In this document: positions 1 through 20,592 of the stretch, in pieces | How the letters are laid out: each line of letters starts with the position of its first letter | How positions within the stretch are numbered: position 1 is the stretch's first letter | From: Neocallimastix lanati (nom. inval.) | Lineage: Eukaryota > Neocallimastigomycota > Neocallimastigomycetes > Neocallimastigales > Neocallimastigaceae | NCBI GenBank assembly: GCA_016946835.1 | Contig: JACVTC010000024.1 | Coordinates: 1,230,001-1,294,000 of the forward strand | Reading direction: 5' to 3' | DNA: 64,000 nucleotides | Translations under genes and position numbers: made by a program | Notes under the pieces: generated by a model | What the model was told of the DNA's origin: nothing | What the model saw: only the letters and a program-made list of their open reading frames with translations | Database searches by the model: none

Positions 1-8092
<8,092 letters not shown>

Positions 8093-9584
8093 TCATATGA
8101 TTCTTATAAATAAAATATTCTTATTATACAACTTACTTAATAATATATAAAAAATATATAATAATTATTAAATTTCTTTTATCTTATATTATTTTGACTT
8201 TTTTATCAGATTTAATTATATTAATATCAATATTTATAAAATAATAAAATTATATAAAATTTAGTAAGTGTTTAAATAAATTTCAAAATTTATTATAACA
8301 TTTAATTATAAATATTAGTAAACAATATGTACATAAAAATTTGCTTTTCTTTTTTTTACTAATATTTGTAATTTTGTATTATTATATATTTTTATACTCA
8401 GGTATATTCATTACCAATAAAATATTATTTTACTGTGACTTTAAAAAATTAAATATAGTAAATTATATATTTCTATTAATATGACCTTATAATAAACTGA
8501 TAAACTAAATAAAACTAATTAATATTTTGTTAATTAATTGAAATAAAATAAAGAAAAAATTAATTAATTTTCTTAAACTTTAATTTTATAAATTACTATT
8601 TAAAATTAAAAATTAAATAATATTTAAAAATATTTTATTTTTTTAAAAAATAATTTTGATTTTTTTTTTTTAATTAATTATTTTTTTTTTTTTTATTTTT
8701 TTAATTATTAATTTTTTATTAAATTTAAAGCTAACCTATATAGTTTAACTTAACCTTTTAACAATTTGGAATAAAAATATTCTAATAAAAATTGGAAACA
8801 TTTTTCAAAAACTTTTTTTAAAATTTTTTTTTTTTTGATACATCACAACAAATTTATTATTAATCTATTTATATAATTATTCATAATTTTAAATATAAAA
8901 TACACACATATATCTAAAATGTTAATTATAATTGTAAAAAGGAAACGAATATTACATAAATAAAAAATTTAAATTCAAGGATAAACAAAATTTAATTTTA
9001 TAAAATTAATAAAAAAAAGATACTCAAAAAATAATTGAACAATGACATATATATATATATATTTTTTTTATTATTAAATAAAAAAACTTTTAAAAATGTA
9101 AAAAAGAATTTTTTTTCTCAAAAAGTTCATACAATCATATCACTTAATAAATTTTCAAATGGAAATAATAAAATCAAAGAAATGTCAATATTTTTTATCA
9201 TAATGTAAAACTTTAATACAAAAAATATTAATGAATTAAATATATTTTCCCATTAATATCATTTAATATTTATAAAAGAAAAAAAAATAAAAAATAATCA
9301 ATATATTCTAATTATTTTATCTAATGTTTTATATTATATTTAATAAAAAAAAAGGTAATTAATTATTGGTAAATAAATAATATGAATTAAAATTTGTATT
9401 ATTATTTATATTAATTTGTATTATATAAAATATATAGTTAAAATATACGTTTTATGTATAGTTTATATTGAATTTTTGATGAAAAAAGATCATATACGAT
9501 TTAAAAAATGGCAAATTTGTACATTATGAATAAAATACGTTTTTATTTTTAATTTTATAAATATATATTTTTTTATTTCCGTTG

Positions 9585-10155
9585 TGTACTGCGGTTATTT
9601 TCGGATTCTCCTCACTTAAGAGCATGGGAATATCAAGGTAGTTATAATATTCCTGTATTCTTTTATAAAAGAAAATAATGTCCCTGTTAGACAACCTTAC
9701 TGAGTATTCAGCGATGGCACTCTGACATGAATATTATTACTGAGAATTTTCTTGTACTCTTTTTCTCAGAGTACTTCTCCAGTTCCTAACTTCCTTTTGA
9801 AGCTTTGTCAGTATAACCTAGCCAATATGATACGTACTTTACAATTTAATAAAATATAACTACATGGACACATGATATGTACTAAAAGTGTTAGTTCCCC
9901 CGTAAATATATTAAGTGACAATACTTTCACAACCACTCAGGATCTCAATTAGGACATTATCTTGTTTATATTACTTATGAAATTTATAATAATATATATA
10001 TAAATGGGAAATACTTATTTATAACTCTAATCACCATATTCCGTAAAAATTTATTCCAAGAAAAACCTAGAAATGATCTAAGGGCAAGATTGAACCAGAA
10101 GCCATATGTATGCTAGTTCATAAACTAACTACCAGGATAGAGCTTGGTTCAAATT
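9585..10155 (-). mobile_element. possible tRNA-derived SINE relic
   Basis: This island is visibly richer in G and C than its flanks. Read on the minus strand from about 10155, a tRNA-like head has a B-box-like string GGTTCAATCTT (10099-10089), compared with the consensus GGTTCRANYCC, preceded by short hairpins (TAGTT/AACTA around 10115-10127). A further roughly 500 bases of unrelated body follow. The head is bounded by TTGAACCA/TGGTTCAA inverted repeats (10090-10097 and 10144-10151). No convincing A box, acceptor stem or target duplication was found, so a decayed non-tRNA element is equally possible. Confidence 0.28.
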
Positions 10156-10228
10156 TTTATTTTATATTTTAAATTTTGTTACAATATAAATTAATATTAA
10201 TTAGATATTTATAACTTTTTATTTAGCG

Positions 10229-10270
<42 letters not shown>
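10229..10270. repeat. (AACT)n tetranucleotide repeat
   Basis: About ten tandem AACT units followed by looser AACTAAATAA repeats, in non-coding DNA. Confidence 0.9.
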
Positions 10271-10797
10271 ATAATAACTAAATAATAAATAAATCGATAA
10301 AATAATAACTAAATAAATCAATAAATATGCTAATTAATAATTTTTGGAATAAATTTTAGAAAATAATATATAAAAATAGTATATAAATAATAAATAAATA
10401 ATAATAATTATTAATAAAAATAATACATAAATAATAGGTTAAAGACGATAATAAATAAAAGAAAATAATGATTAATAGAACGGATAAATAAATGAATAAC
10501 TGAATAAAGTATTAATTAATATTAAATAAAAAAAATTTAAATGTCATAAATGATTGAATAAATAATTAGAAATATTAAAAAAATTAAAAATTTATAAAAT
10601 TAATATTTAAAATAAAAATTTCATATATATTAAAAATATAATAAAAACTTAATATATTGAAATGGTTTAATTAACAAGATCAAAATTTCTTTAATTTTTT
10701 GTTAAAAAAAGACCATCCATTCTTTATTTTTTTCCATAATTACTTTAATTTATGTTAATCCTCTCATTAATTATTTTAAATTATTCCTTCTTTAATT

Positions 10798-10800
<3 letters not shown>

Positions 10801-10851
<51 letters not shown>
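10801..10851. repeat. poly-T tract of about 50 bases
   Basis: Uninterrupted thymidine run in the spacer. Similar A or T runs recur throughout the window (for example 65-104, 37313-37347, 51086-51120, 61942-61993). Confidence 0.9.
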
Positions 10852-10855
<4 letters not shown>

Positions 10856-12388
10856 ATTTATAATTAATACATAATAAAAAATCTAATAAACATTTAAAAT
10901 ACTTTTAACATCTTTAACTTGAAATTATAAGTTTGTATTATATACATTTTAAGTTATGTCTTATTAATGAAAATAATATGTAAATATTATAAACAATATT
11001 GAAAATTTTAATAGTTCATATTAAAAAAATTAAACTTAAATCAAATAAATAGGTATTAGTAAGGGTACTATTATTAAACAGGTATAGTAATTTGTTATTA
11101 TAAAAATTTTAAATTGTTACATTTATATATAATTATTGGTAATGAACTAGTTTTCATTTTACATTTTTTTTTTTTTTTTTTTTTTAAAAAATTCAATAAA
11201 TTAAAGTTTTTATTCTTTTTTTAAACATTTTTTTTGGAATAATTTTTATAATTATCAAAAAAATTATTTCTTTAATATTAATTAAAACATAATCTCTTAT
11301 TTTATATTCTTTATTGGATTAATTCTGATTCTCTTTTTAAAAATGATTGGTGAATGATAGCAATCTTAAACTCAGAATATAATATTTAATATATAATTTT
11401 ATATTAACAATTAGATTGACATATATTATGATAATAAATAATACATATATCAATGTAGTATATATTAAAACTTTTATCATATAAAAATATATAGTATTGA
11501 ATTATATAGTATTGAATTTGTATTATACGATTATAATAGTTCGTAATAAAGTACATACCAAACATAATCATTAATAGTTTTATAGTAACACACAATATTT
11601 TAATGCTTGATAGTAAAATTTCTTTTATAATTGATCATAAATGTTAATAAAAGTTTTTTATTTATTTAAATTTAATGATTTATGATATATAATTATATTA
11701 TTTAATATATTATAATATATTAACAATATAAATATGTTCCAGTAAGATTATCTCTAAGGATAGATTGTTGAATATAAAAAAAAAAAAGAAATTTTGTTAA
11801 TATGCTTTCTTCTTTACAAAAAAAAGTTTATAAAATTTTATATATTTATTTATTTTTTATTGTGGGGTAAAGTAGAATATTATTTATAATTTTGTTATTA
11901 TTAATAGATTAAATCGAAATTTCAATTTTTTAGATGAATCATATGTTTATCGTATAATATTTATAATATATATTTGAAAAACTCCAAGATAGAATTTGTA
12001 TATATAATCATAAAAGAAATCATTGATACATTAATGAAATAAAATCATAGTAATAGTATCATCAATTATTTTATTTTCAAAAGCTTTTTATTTATTATTT
12101 TAATTAGTGAAGATCATATTTATAAATATATATTTTTTTTTTAAAAAAAATGATATGATATTATAGTATAAAGTAGGGTTATATATTAGAAAGTTATAAA
12201 TAAATAAAAAGAATAATTATATGAATTATAATAGTAAATATTGCAATAATAATAGATAACAATATTAGTGATAAAGAAAAAAAAGATTTTGAAAAACAAG
12301 AATATTATTTTTATAAAACTAATAAAATTTGAAACATATATAAATAAAAATAAATATTATAAATGTAAATTATAGTTAATAGTACAAG

Positions 12389-15300
12389 ATGAAAACTGAA
12401 ACTATTGTTTTACTTAAAGGTGATGGTATTGGTCCAGAAATCGTTACTGAAGCTCAAAAAGTTTTACAACTTGTTAGTGATGCCAGAAAGGAAGCTAACA
12501 ATCTACAATTAGAATTTAAGGAAGAATTAATTGGTGGTATTGCCATTGACCAAACTGGTAAATAAATATAATTAATTTTAAATTTCTATATTTTAGAATA
12601 AATAATATTTTTAAATGATGAAAAAATTAAATTGAGTTAAATGAAATTTTTAATATTTATTTATTTTTTATTCGATAAAAATTTAAAATAAAATATTTTT
12701 TTCAAATATATATTATTGATTTAAATAATAGGTTCTCCATTACCAGAAAAAACTCTTAATTCATGTTTAAATGCTTCTGCTGTTCTTTTGGGTGCTGTTG
12801 GTGGTCCACAATGGCCACGTCCAGCTACTCCAGAAAATCCACATCCACCAAGACCAGAACAAGGTTTATTAGATATTAGAAAGAAGATGAACCTTTTCTG
12901 TAATATTAGACCATGCATTTTCCCATGTGATTCTCTTAAGGAAAAGAGTCCTTTAAAAGAAGAAATTGTTAAGGATACTGAGTTTATTGTTGTTAGAGAA
13001 TTAACTGGTGGTGCTTACTTCGGTCAACGTCAAGAAGAAAATGCTGAAGGTGTTGGTAAGTTAATAAGTTTTAGAGTGTTCTAACTTTTTGTAATATAGA
13101 ATTAGTTATTTAACAAGAAATGATATTGAATTAGTATTTATTTTTTATTAATTCATGTAATATATAATTAGCTTATGATACTATTATTTACTCTGTTCCA
13201 GAAGTTCAACGTATTACTCGTATTGCTGCTCAACTTGCTCTTGCTCACGATCCACCATACCCAATTATTTCTATCGATAAGGCTAATGTTTTAGCTTCTT
13301 CTCGTCTTTGGAGACGTGTTGTTACTGAAACTATCAAAAACGAATTCCCAACTGTTAAGTTACAACATCAATTAGTCGATTCTGCTGCAATGATTATGGT
13401 TAAAAATCCATCTGCTCTTAATGGTGTTCTTTTAACTGAAAATATGTTTGGTGATATTCTTAGTGATGAATGCAGTGTTATTCCAGGTAGTTTAGGTCTT
13501 CTTCCAAGTGCAAGTTTAAATGGTTGGGGTAAGGAAAGCAATGGTTTATATGAACCAATTCATGGTTCTGCCCCAGAAATTGCTGGTCAAAATATTGCCA
13601 ATCCAATTGGTACTATTTTATCTGCTGCTATGTTACTTCGTTACTCATTTGGTCTTGAAAGAGAAGCTAAGGCTATTGAAAAGGCCGTTGCCAAGGTCTT
13701 AGATGATGAAAAGCATGGTGGTTTAAATATCCGTACAAAGGAACTTGGTGGTAATGCTACTACAACTGAAATTGGTGATGCTATCTGCAAGGCTCTTGCT
13801 GATGAATTAAATCAATTAAATATTGAAGATTTTGCTGATCAAGTTGAAGTTGATAGTACTGGTCATCTTATTCCATCTTCTCTTAAATTCAAACGTCGTC
13901 CAATGACTCTTTGTGAAAAGATTATTTGTAATTCAGCTGTTGGTTTACCAGCTCCATATGATGTTAGACCAGGTGATATGGTTTGTGTTAAGGTTGATTG
14001 GACTATTGCTTCAGAATTAACTTGGAAGGGTATGGAAAAGACTTACAATGCTATGGGTCGTCCAGGTGTTAATCGTAACGATAGATTCTGGCTTGCTATT
14101 GATCACACTGTTGATCCATCTATTAATGATCAACCAAAGCCAAAGGCTTTAATTAAGGCTTCTCGTGATTTCCAAAAGGAAGCTGGTATTAAAGATCTTC
14201 ACGGTCCAAATGAAACCATTCTTCATACTGATTTCTATCGTCATCGTGCTCTTCCAGGTCAAATGATTATTGGTGCTGATTCTCACTCTTGCTCAGCTGG
14301 TGCTCTTGGTAACTTTGCCGTCGGTCTTGGTGCTGCTGATGTTCTTATGCCATTAGTTACTGGTGAAACTTGGTTTAAGGTTCCAGAAACTTGTGAAATT
14401 CGTTTCGTTGGTAAGCCAAAGTTTGGTATTACTGGTAAGGATATTATTATTCATGTTCTTGGAGAATTAAAGAGAAATACTGTTGGTTTTGAAAGAGCTT
14501 GTGAATGGACTGGTCCAGGTCTCAAGTATTTAAGTTGTGATGACAGATTTGCTATTGCTAACATGAGTACTGAGTTCGGTGGTATTGCTGGTGTATTCCA
14601 AGCTGATGAAATTACTGCTAACTTCATTGCTAAACGTACTGGTGAAGATGCTAACTACAAGGAAGGTGCTCTTTACTTCCGTGCTGATGAAGGTGCCCAA
14701 TACTCTTCTTCTCATATTATTGATTTAAGTAAGGTTGAACCTTCTGTCTGTAAGTACCCAGCTCCAGATAATGTTGCTCCAGTTGGTGAATTAGTTGGTA
14801 TGGACTTAGATGGTGTCTTTATTGGTGCCTGTACTACTGCTGAAGAAGAACTTATCTTAGCTGGTCTTGTTCTTGAAGCTGGTTTAAAGAAGGGTTATGT
14901 TCCAGTCTGTAAGGGTACCAGAAAAGTTACTCCAGGTTCTGCTTCTATTTTAGCAAGACTTCGTGAACTTGGTCTTATTGATGTTTATGAAAAGGCTGGA
15001 TTCCAAGTTGGTGCTCCAGGTTGTAGTTACTGTTTAGGTATTGCTGCCGATCGTGCTGGTGAAGGTGAAGTTTGGTTATCTTCTCAAAACCGTAACTTCA
15101 AGAATCGTATGGGTAAGGGAAGTATCGGTAATGTTGCTTCTGCTTCCTGTGTAGCTGCTTCCAGTTTCGATATGAAGGTTACTGATCCAACTGAATTACT
15201 TGAAGCTATTGACAAGAAGAAATGGGAAGAATACCGTCAATTCAATGTTGTTAAGGGTGAAGATATTGTTATTTCTGAACCAGCTCCAATCATTGCTAAA

Positions 15301-15927
15301 TCTGGTGAAAAGTCTAATGTTGATAAGGTTGAATCTAAGAATGTCACTATTAAGGGTAAGATTCAACGTTTCGAAGATCACATTGATACTGATGCTATCA
15401 TTCCAGCTGAATTTATGCCAGGTACTTCTGATGAAGATTTAGGTACTCACTGCTTCCAATATGTTCGTCCAGAATTCCGTCAAAAGGTTAAAGATGGATC
15501 TACCATTGTTGTTGCTGGTGTTGGTTTCGGTAGTGGTTCTTCTCGTGAAGAAGCTCCAAGAGCTCTTAAGGGTTCTGGTGTTAAGTGTGTTATTGCTAGA
15601 AGTTACGCCTTCATTTACGGTAGAAACCAATACAACATGGCCTTATATGGTATTATTATCAATGATGATGCTTTCTATGAAATTGCTACTGAAGATAAGG
15701 AAATTTACATTGATATTCCAAACAGATATGTTGAAATTGAAGGTAAGAAGTTCCCATTCCACTTAAGCAGTATGGAAGAAAAGCTTATTGAAGGTGGTGG
15801 TGTTACCGATCTTTACAGTAAATACAAGAATGAATTATTCAGAGTTACTATTAAACATGCTCTTGATGCTGATAATGAAAGAGCTTGCAAAAAGGCTTGC
15901 CTTGGTAATGACAATTTAAGTTGGTAG
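12389..15927 (+). CDS. Trifunctional leucine-type fusion: 3-isopropylmalate dehydrogenase + aconitase-family isomerase (LeuC-like and LeuD-like domains)
   Basis: Exons 12389-12557, 12732-13055 and 13172-15927 join in frame to 1082 residues. Residues 1-377 are an NAD-dependent IPMDH (yeast Leu2/LeuB family): KGDGIGPEI near the start, [21 protein letters not shown] (254-264), [11 protein letters not shown] (289-299) and [14 protein letters not shown] linker (about 378-408) leads to a complete aconitase-type large domain with [26 protein letters not shown] and three cysteines expected to bind a 4Fe-4S cluster (C718 in GACTTAEE; C782 and C785 in APGCSYCLG). A swivel/LeuD-like domain starts near 889, with GSGSSREEA near 951. 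No mitochondrial presequence is seen, so it is probably cytosolic. The isomerase half has APGCSYCLG where canonical fungal Leu1 has a GCSMCLG-type motif, so its exact substrate is inferred. Codons favour GGT/CCA/AAG, suggesting high expression. The open frame across all domains argues against an assembly join. Confidence 0.9.
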
Positions 15928-16627
15928 ATTATTTAATTAATTAAATTCCTCCATTAATTATTTCCAAAAATTTTACATCTGAATTGAAAGTTTTTTTTTT
16001 TAATTAAATTTAAATAATTTAAAATATCCAAACAACAATAGTTAAAAAAAAAAAAAATCAACAACCCATATAAAAAGCATACGATATTTATAAACTTTTT
16101 AAAATATATTAATTTAAAATAAAAAAAACTTTTTAATTTATGTCTTTTTTTTTTTTTTTCAAATAAAAATTTTAAATTTTTTTTTTTTAAAGTTTAATAA
16201 TAAAATTTTTTAGACAAAATATACAATAGAAGATTAAGAATAAATTTTAAGATACCAAAAGCAATTATAAAAAAAAAAAAGAGTAAATTTAAAACAAAAC
16301 AGAATCAAACACACACACACAAAAAAAAAGAAACAAAAAAGAAATAAAAGAAGAAACTAAAAAAAACGAAGAAAAAAAAAGGAACAGAAGAGTATATTTA
16401 AATTTTATTATAGTACAGAATATGTGAAAGATTATCTTTTATATATATAATAAATGCAAATATTTTTTTTAGGTATTAAAAAATCTTATTTTTTATGATA
16501 TTTTTTTTTTTTAATTACAACGTAATAATTATCAATATTAAACCAGCATAATTTTTAATTAAAAAAAAAAAATTACTGTACCTAAATTATATAAATAAAT
16601 AAGTAAATAAGTAAATAAATAAATAAG

Positions 16628-16686
<59 letters not shown>

Positions 16687-17365
16687 AAAAAAAAAAAAAA
16701 GAAATTAAGAAATTTTTTCATAATTTAATTTATTTTGTTTTATGTATCATAAGTAATTTTAAATAGTATATTGGTTGTATATCTTTTGAAATATTTTATA
16801 TATCATACTAAAATTTTAAGAGAAGAAATTATTTATATAGGTAAAATTCTTAATTAAAATTTTTGATATTAGGGAATAAAAGCATTTTTATAAAACTTAT
16901 TTTAGAAAATTCAATTTAATGTTTAACATATAATTATAATAATTGATTATCTAACTAATTTTACTAGTTATTAATGGGTTTATTAATATCCTATTTTGAA
17001 TAGTATAATATAAAGAACTTTTATTTTTTGTTATTCCAATTCATATAACATACATAGAATAGTTCTTGGTTTTCTACATTCTATTAATTAATAAAAGTGA
17101 GATATCTTAATTATAATTTGTTTGGTTTGATGAAAAATTTAGTAGACACTATTTTAATTATTGATATTAATTCCTTGTTATAATTAATTTCTTTTTGTAG
17201 AAATTATTTCAATTAATATTTTCATATATGATTTCTATAAAAGATATATATTGGTTATTTTTAAATTTCTTTATAAGTTTTTATATTATAGATGAATAGT
17301 AATTTTTTTATATAAAATGTAATTGAATTAATTATTTAAAATATATAAATTTGAAATTGAATTTC
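15928..17365. other. AT-rich spacer with homopolymers and an (AAAT)n array
   Basis: No gene seen. It contains 3' UTR-like sequence of the fusion gene, poly-A/poly-T runs, a short CA run near 16310 and an AAAT/AAGT tetranucleotide array at about 16586-16682. It ends where the first non-LTR element begins. Confidence 0.75.
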
Positions 17366-17379
17366 GATTTATCTATCCA
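17366..17379. repeat. Target-site duplication, left, LINE copy 1
   Basis: Sequence gatttatctatcca is repeated exactly at 19794-19807 after the element's poly-A tail, as expected from target-primed reverse transcription. Confidence 0.85.
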
Positions 17380-19793
17380 GTACTTCTTCATATATAGCAA
17401 CTATACCTGTTTTATGGCGAGGCCTTGATTCAATATTCGGAATAAAGATTTCATTCTTATCTTTATTCATGATCTTCATTCATGATCTGTTAGTAAACTT
17501 TGGGAATTTCTTGGTAAAAATTTTTCTAATTGCAATGAAATAGTTCATGGAATTATAAAAAAACACACATCTAATATTGAGAATTACTTCATTTTAAGGA
17601 AAACTATGATAAACCCAGTTATTATCTAAATATTTTATTTATTCTTACTCAATGCCTTCCTTTCTGTAAAATTAATTGGATTAAAAACAACAAAATTTGA
17701 GCTTCCAGTTATGTTAAGAAATTCAACTATAAATTTTCTTCTTTTGAAACTAAATCAGTGGTAAAAGATTTTTTATAGTATTTACTCATCATCTACTCAA
17801 TTCTTCAATCTTTGTGTCAGTTGGAATATTAATGGATGGAATGCTGAAAAACATGATGGTATTAGATACTTTAATGAAATTTTTAAACCTATCTGTATTT
17901 GCTTACAAGAGGTCGGTAATAGTCAATACCTTAATGTACTTTCAAATAATTACCCATTTCTTTGTCACTATAATACAATTTTATGAAAAGCTGATCCAAA
18001 TATACCTGGTATGAGAGGTCTTAGTATAAGCGTACATCGTTCTTGTTCATTTTCTCCAGATCCTTTTGAATAAAAGTATATCATTTCTGTCAATATTACT
18101 TCTTTTTGGGAAATTAAATGGTAATATTTATGTTCCTACGGTCACTCACAAGAATGAAAGAAAGAATGCCTTTTAAGAAATTACTAATTGGATAAAGAAA
18201 CATACTAATACTCCTTCTATTCTTGTAGGTGACTTTAATATGTCTAAATCCCAATTAGAAAGTTTACTTAATAAATCATCTCATTAATGGTTCACTAAAA
18301 ACATAACGGGTCTCGATTTCACATGGGCTCGGGATGGTAGATCGTCTTGTATTGATCATGTTTTATTTAATTTTAAAATGAAAGGATACATTAATAAGGT
18401 ATCTGTTTGCAGTACATTCAATAATATTTCTGACCACTTCCCTCTTATCATTTCCTGTAAGAAAGATGACTCAGAAGGTTTTCATGCTCCTACTCCATCT
18501 AGAAGATTCAAATGGTCCCAACATATGTGTAAAGAGAAGAAAGATGAAATATTCATAAATAACTACTTCTCAATTCTTCTTAATGAATTTAATGATAATG
18601 AAGAATTAAGTTCTAATAAAATGGTGAACAAATTTATAGAAACGGCTAATAAAGTTAATGATAAAGTTCATGCTAGAGTTCTTTGTGATCTTAAAGGTTC
18701 AGCTTTCCACTGCCCTTATTATATCAAGAAACTTTCTCATGAAAAGCATATTGTATTTTACAAAATCAAAAAATTTTCTTTAGGTCCTAGTCTTGAAAAT
18801 CTTGATGATTTTTTAAGTTTGTTTCGTGAATATAAAAATTTATGCGGTAAAGTAAGGTTAATTAAATTTTCTATTAAATCAAAACAATTTCATCAATCGA
18901 TAGAGTCTGTACGTAATGATTTTCGTAACAAAAATGCTAGGAGTGCTTGGTTAAAATTAAAGAAGCTATCTCATCCTATGTACTCTAATTCTACTTCGTC
19001 AAGAGTTTTAAGGGACAAACAGGGTAACTATTTATTTTCTCATTCGGATCAATTGAATCAATTTGCTGAACATTTGTTGCCCATGTTGTGGTGTTAGTGT
19101 ACCTAGCTTTTCTTACTGGATCTTTGCTTGTAAAAAATTGGAAAATTACAGAAATAAATCTTTACCTTTTCTAGATGATCTCTTTTTGAAGTTTGCAATG
19201 ATAATTGAATAAAAATCCTTGAATGTTTCTTTAGATTCAGAAAAGGATTATAATAATAATATTTATTATTTTGTATTGAGTGCTCTTCTTGGCGGGCATT
19301 CAATATATGAAAAAATTAAAGTTAACGATGGGGAACAAAGACAATTAGTATTAATTAGTTGACAACATTTTTAAACAAAGTTCAACTTCGTCGATTGTTC
19401 CGTATTTTGTGGGGATTGCGGAATTTTTAATATACATAGTATCATTAATTTGTCGATCTTTTAGATTGATGATGAAATGGTATTCCGTTGAATCTACCGT
19501 TGCCGAGAGCGTCGTCGTCGAAATGATTAGGCATGGATTTTCACCTCTCGGTGAAAGAACTGATACAGATTTGTTAGATAACACCAATACTGAAATTATT
19601 ACTCGCAATAATGGACGTGGTGTTATCATCGAGGAATGGGAAAAGATAGAAACAATTGCTTCTAATGCACTTTTATAATTATATAATATATAATATTTTA
19701 TTTCATGTATTTTATTTTTTTTTTTCATTAAAATCACGTAATTTTATTAATATTGTAAATTAAATGAAGTTTTCGCTAAGTTTAAAAAAAAAA
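17380..19793 (+). mobile_element. Non-LTR retrotransposon copy 1 (APE-type LINE) with the reverse transcriptase deleted
   Basis: A LINE-like insertion flanked by a perfect 14-bp direct repeat, gatttatctatcca, at 17366-17379 and 19794-19807, and ending in a short poly-A (19784-19793). From 17819 it encodes an APE-type endonuclease start (SWNINGW, CLQEV), then VGDFNMS near 18228, TWARDGRSSCIDH near 18320 and SDHFPL near 18428. It continues through the EN-RT linker (SAFHCPYYIKKLSHEKH) and then jumps at about 19075 straight into the C-terminal zinc finger (PMLWC...) with no reverse transcriptase between. Stops at several points show it is dead. The first 440 bases may be ORF1/5' UTR remnant. Compared with the intact copy at 28378-31699, roughly 1.8 kb of RT is missing. 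Confidence 0.85.
17819..19677 (+). pseudogene. LINE ORF2 remnant: endonuclease, linker and C-terminal region, RT missing
   Basis: In-frame endonuclease motifs are interrupted by stops near 17982 and 18069 and by frameshifts. The longest clean stretch is 18378-19097 (239 codons), covering the end of the endonuclease and the linker to the RT. It fuses out of frame to the zinc finger and tail (19081-19677). The tail frame 19409-19677 keeps AEFLI..., VEMIRHGFSPLGERTD and EEWEKIETIA, showing a conserved C-terminal extension shared by the family. Confidence 0.75.
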
Positions 19794-19852
19794 GATTTAT
19801 CTATCCAAAACTACAAAAAGAAGAAAAGGAATGAGATTTAATTTGTAGATTA

Positions 19853-20175
19853 TTATCATTTATTTCTACGAAGGGTGAATTCTCGCCTTAGTAGTTCAAT
19901 TAATGGTGAAGCCGAGGAGAGTTTAGTGGATTCCACACTATCCATTTTAACGATGTTACTTCTAGGTTTTATTACTTGCTTATTTGTTAGGAAGGGAAAA
20001 TTCCAGCATAGTACAACTTGCCGAAATATGTAGCGTTTTTGAGCTTTTTTATTTTCATTTTTTAACTTTTATTTTTATTTTCAATTTCCAATGTACTTTT
20101 CACCTACATGTATTTTTTATAATAAAATTAATAAATTTATGGAAGTGTGTTCTCTTCCCTGTCTGAAAAAAAAAA
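19853..20175 (+). mobile_element. 5'-truncated LINE tail (copy 2) with target-site duplication
   Basis: Only the last part of the element remains. It matches the end of the intact copy (31370-31690), including tacgaagggtgattctcgcc-like sequence, the stretch before the stop, acaacttgccgaaatatgta, and the terminus ttctcttccctgtct followed by poly-A (20166-20175). It is flanked by a 14-bp repeat, taatttgtagatta, at 19839-19852 and 20176-20189. It landed a few bases downstream of copy 1, making two adjacent independent insertions. Confidence 0.8.
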
Positions 20176-20360
20176 TAATTTGTAGATTAAATATCATTTA
20201 AATATTAATTATTAATAGTCATATAAATATAATATAAAATATTTTATTCATATCTTTTTTATTATTTTTTTTTTATTTTTATGTTTATTTTTAATTTATT
20301 TTTATTGCTTTCGTAAAATATTATTCAATATATTAGCAGATAATAATAATTAAGTAATAT

Positions 20361-20575
20361 TTGGTATGAAATATAAGATTTCATATATTGTACATTACAA
20401 TAATATAAATATTTTATTATGCAAGTAATATGTAGATAATATAAAATTAAAATTATATGTAATATTTATTATTTGAGTCTTTTCATTATAAAAATTACTA
20501 TTAATAAAAAATATATTAAATATATATAATATTGTTATTGTTGTTCAAAACGTACATTTCGTGTCTGACTCCTCA
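20361..20575 (+). repeat. Putative 5' LTR of the copia-like element
   Basis: Pairs with 23555-23754 at roughly three-quarters identity by eye. The borders are uncertain by some bases because the ends have decayed and no terminal TG...CA is clear on both copies. Confidence 0.6.
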
Positions 20576-20592
20576 AGAGATTAGGAGTCTCA

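Larger units (their letters stand above)
8093..12388. other. AT-rich intergenic spacer between divergent CEP135 and LEU fusion genes
   Basis: No gene is recognised in these 4.3 kb. The spacer separates two divergently transcribed genes, so it should hold both promoters. It contains homopolymer runs, an (AACT)n array at 10229-10270, a poly-T run at 10801-10851 and a less AT-rich island at about 9585-10155 described separately. Confidence 0.8.

Noticed and set aside
10081-10160. Functional tRNA gene
   Set aside because: No paired acceptor stem, no good A box, and an incomplete B box; at most a tRNA-derived relic.
14530-15630. Antisense and alternate-frame open frames inside the LEU fusion
   Set aside because: They overlap strongly conserved enzyme motifs on the plus strand and show no motifs of their own.
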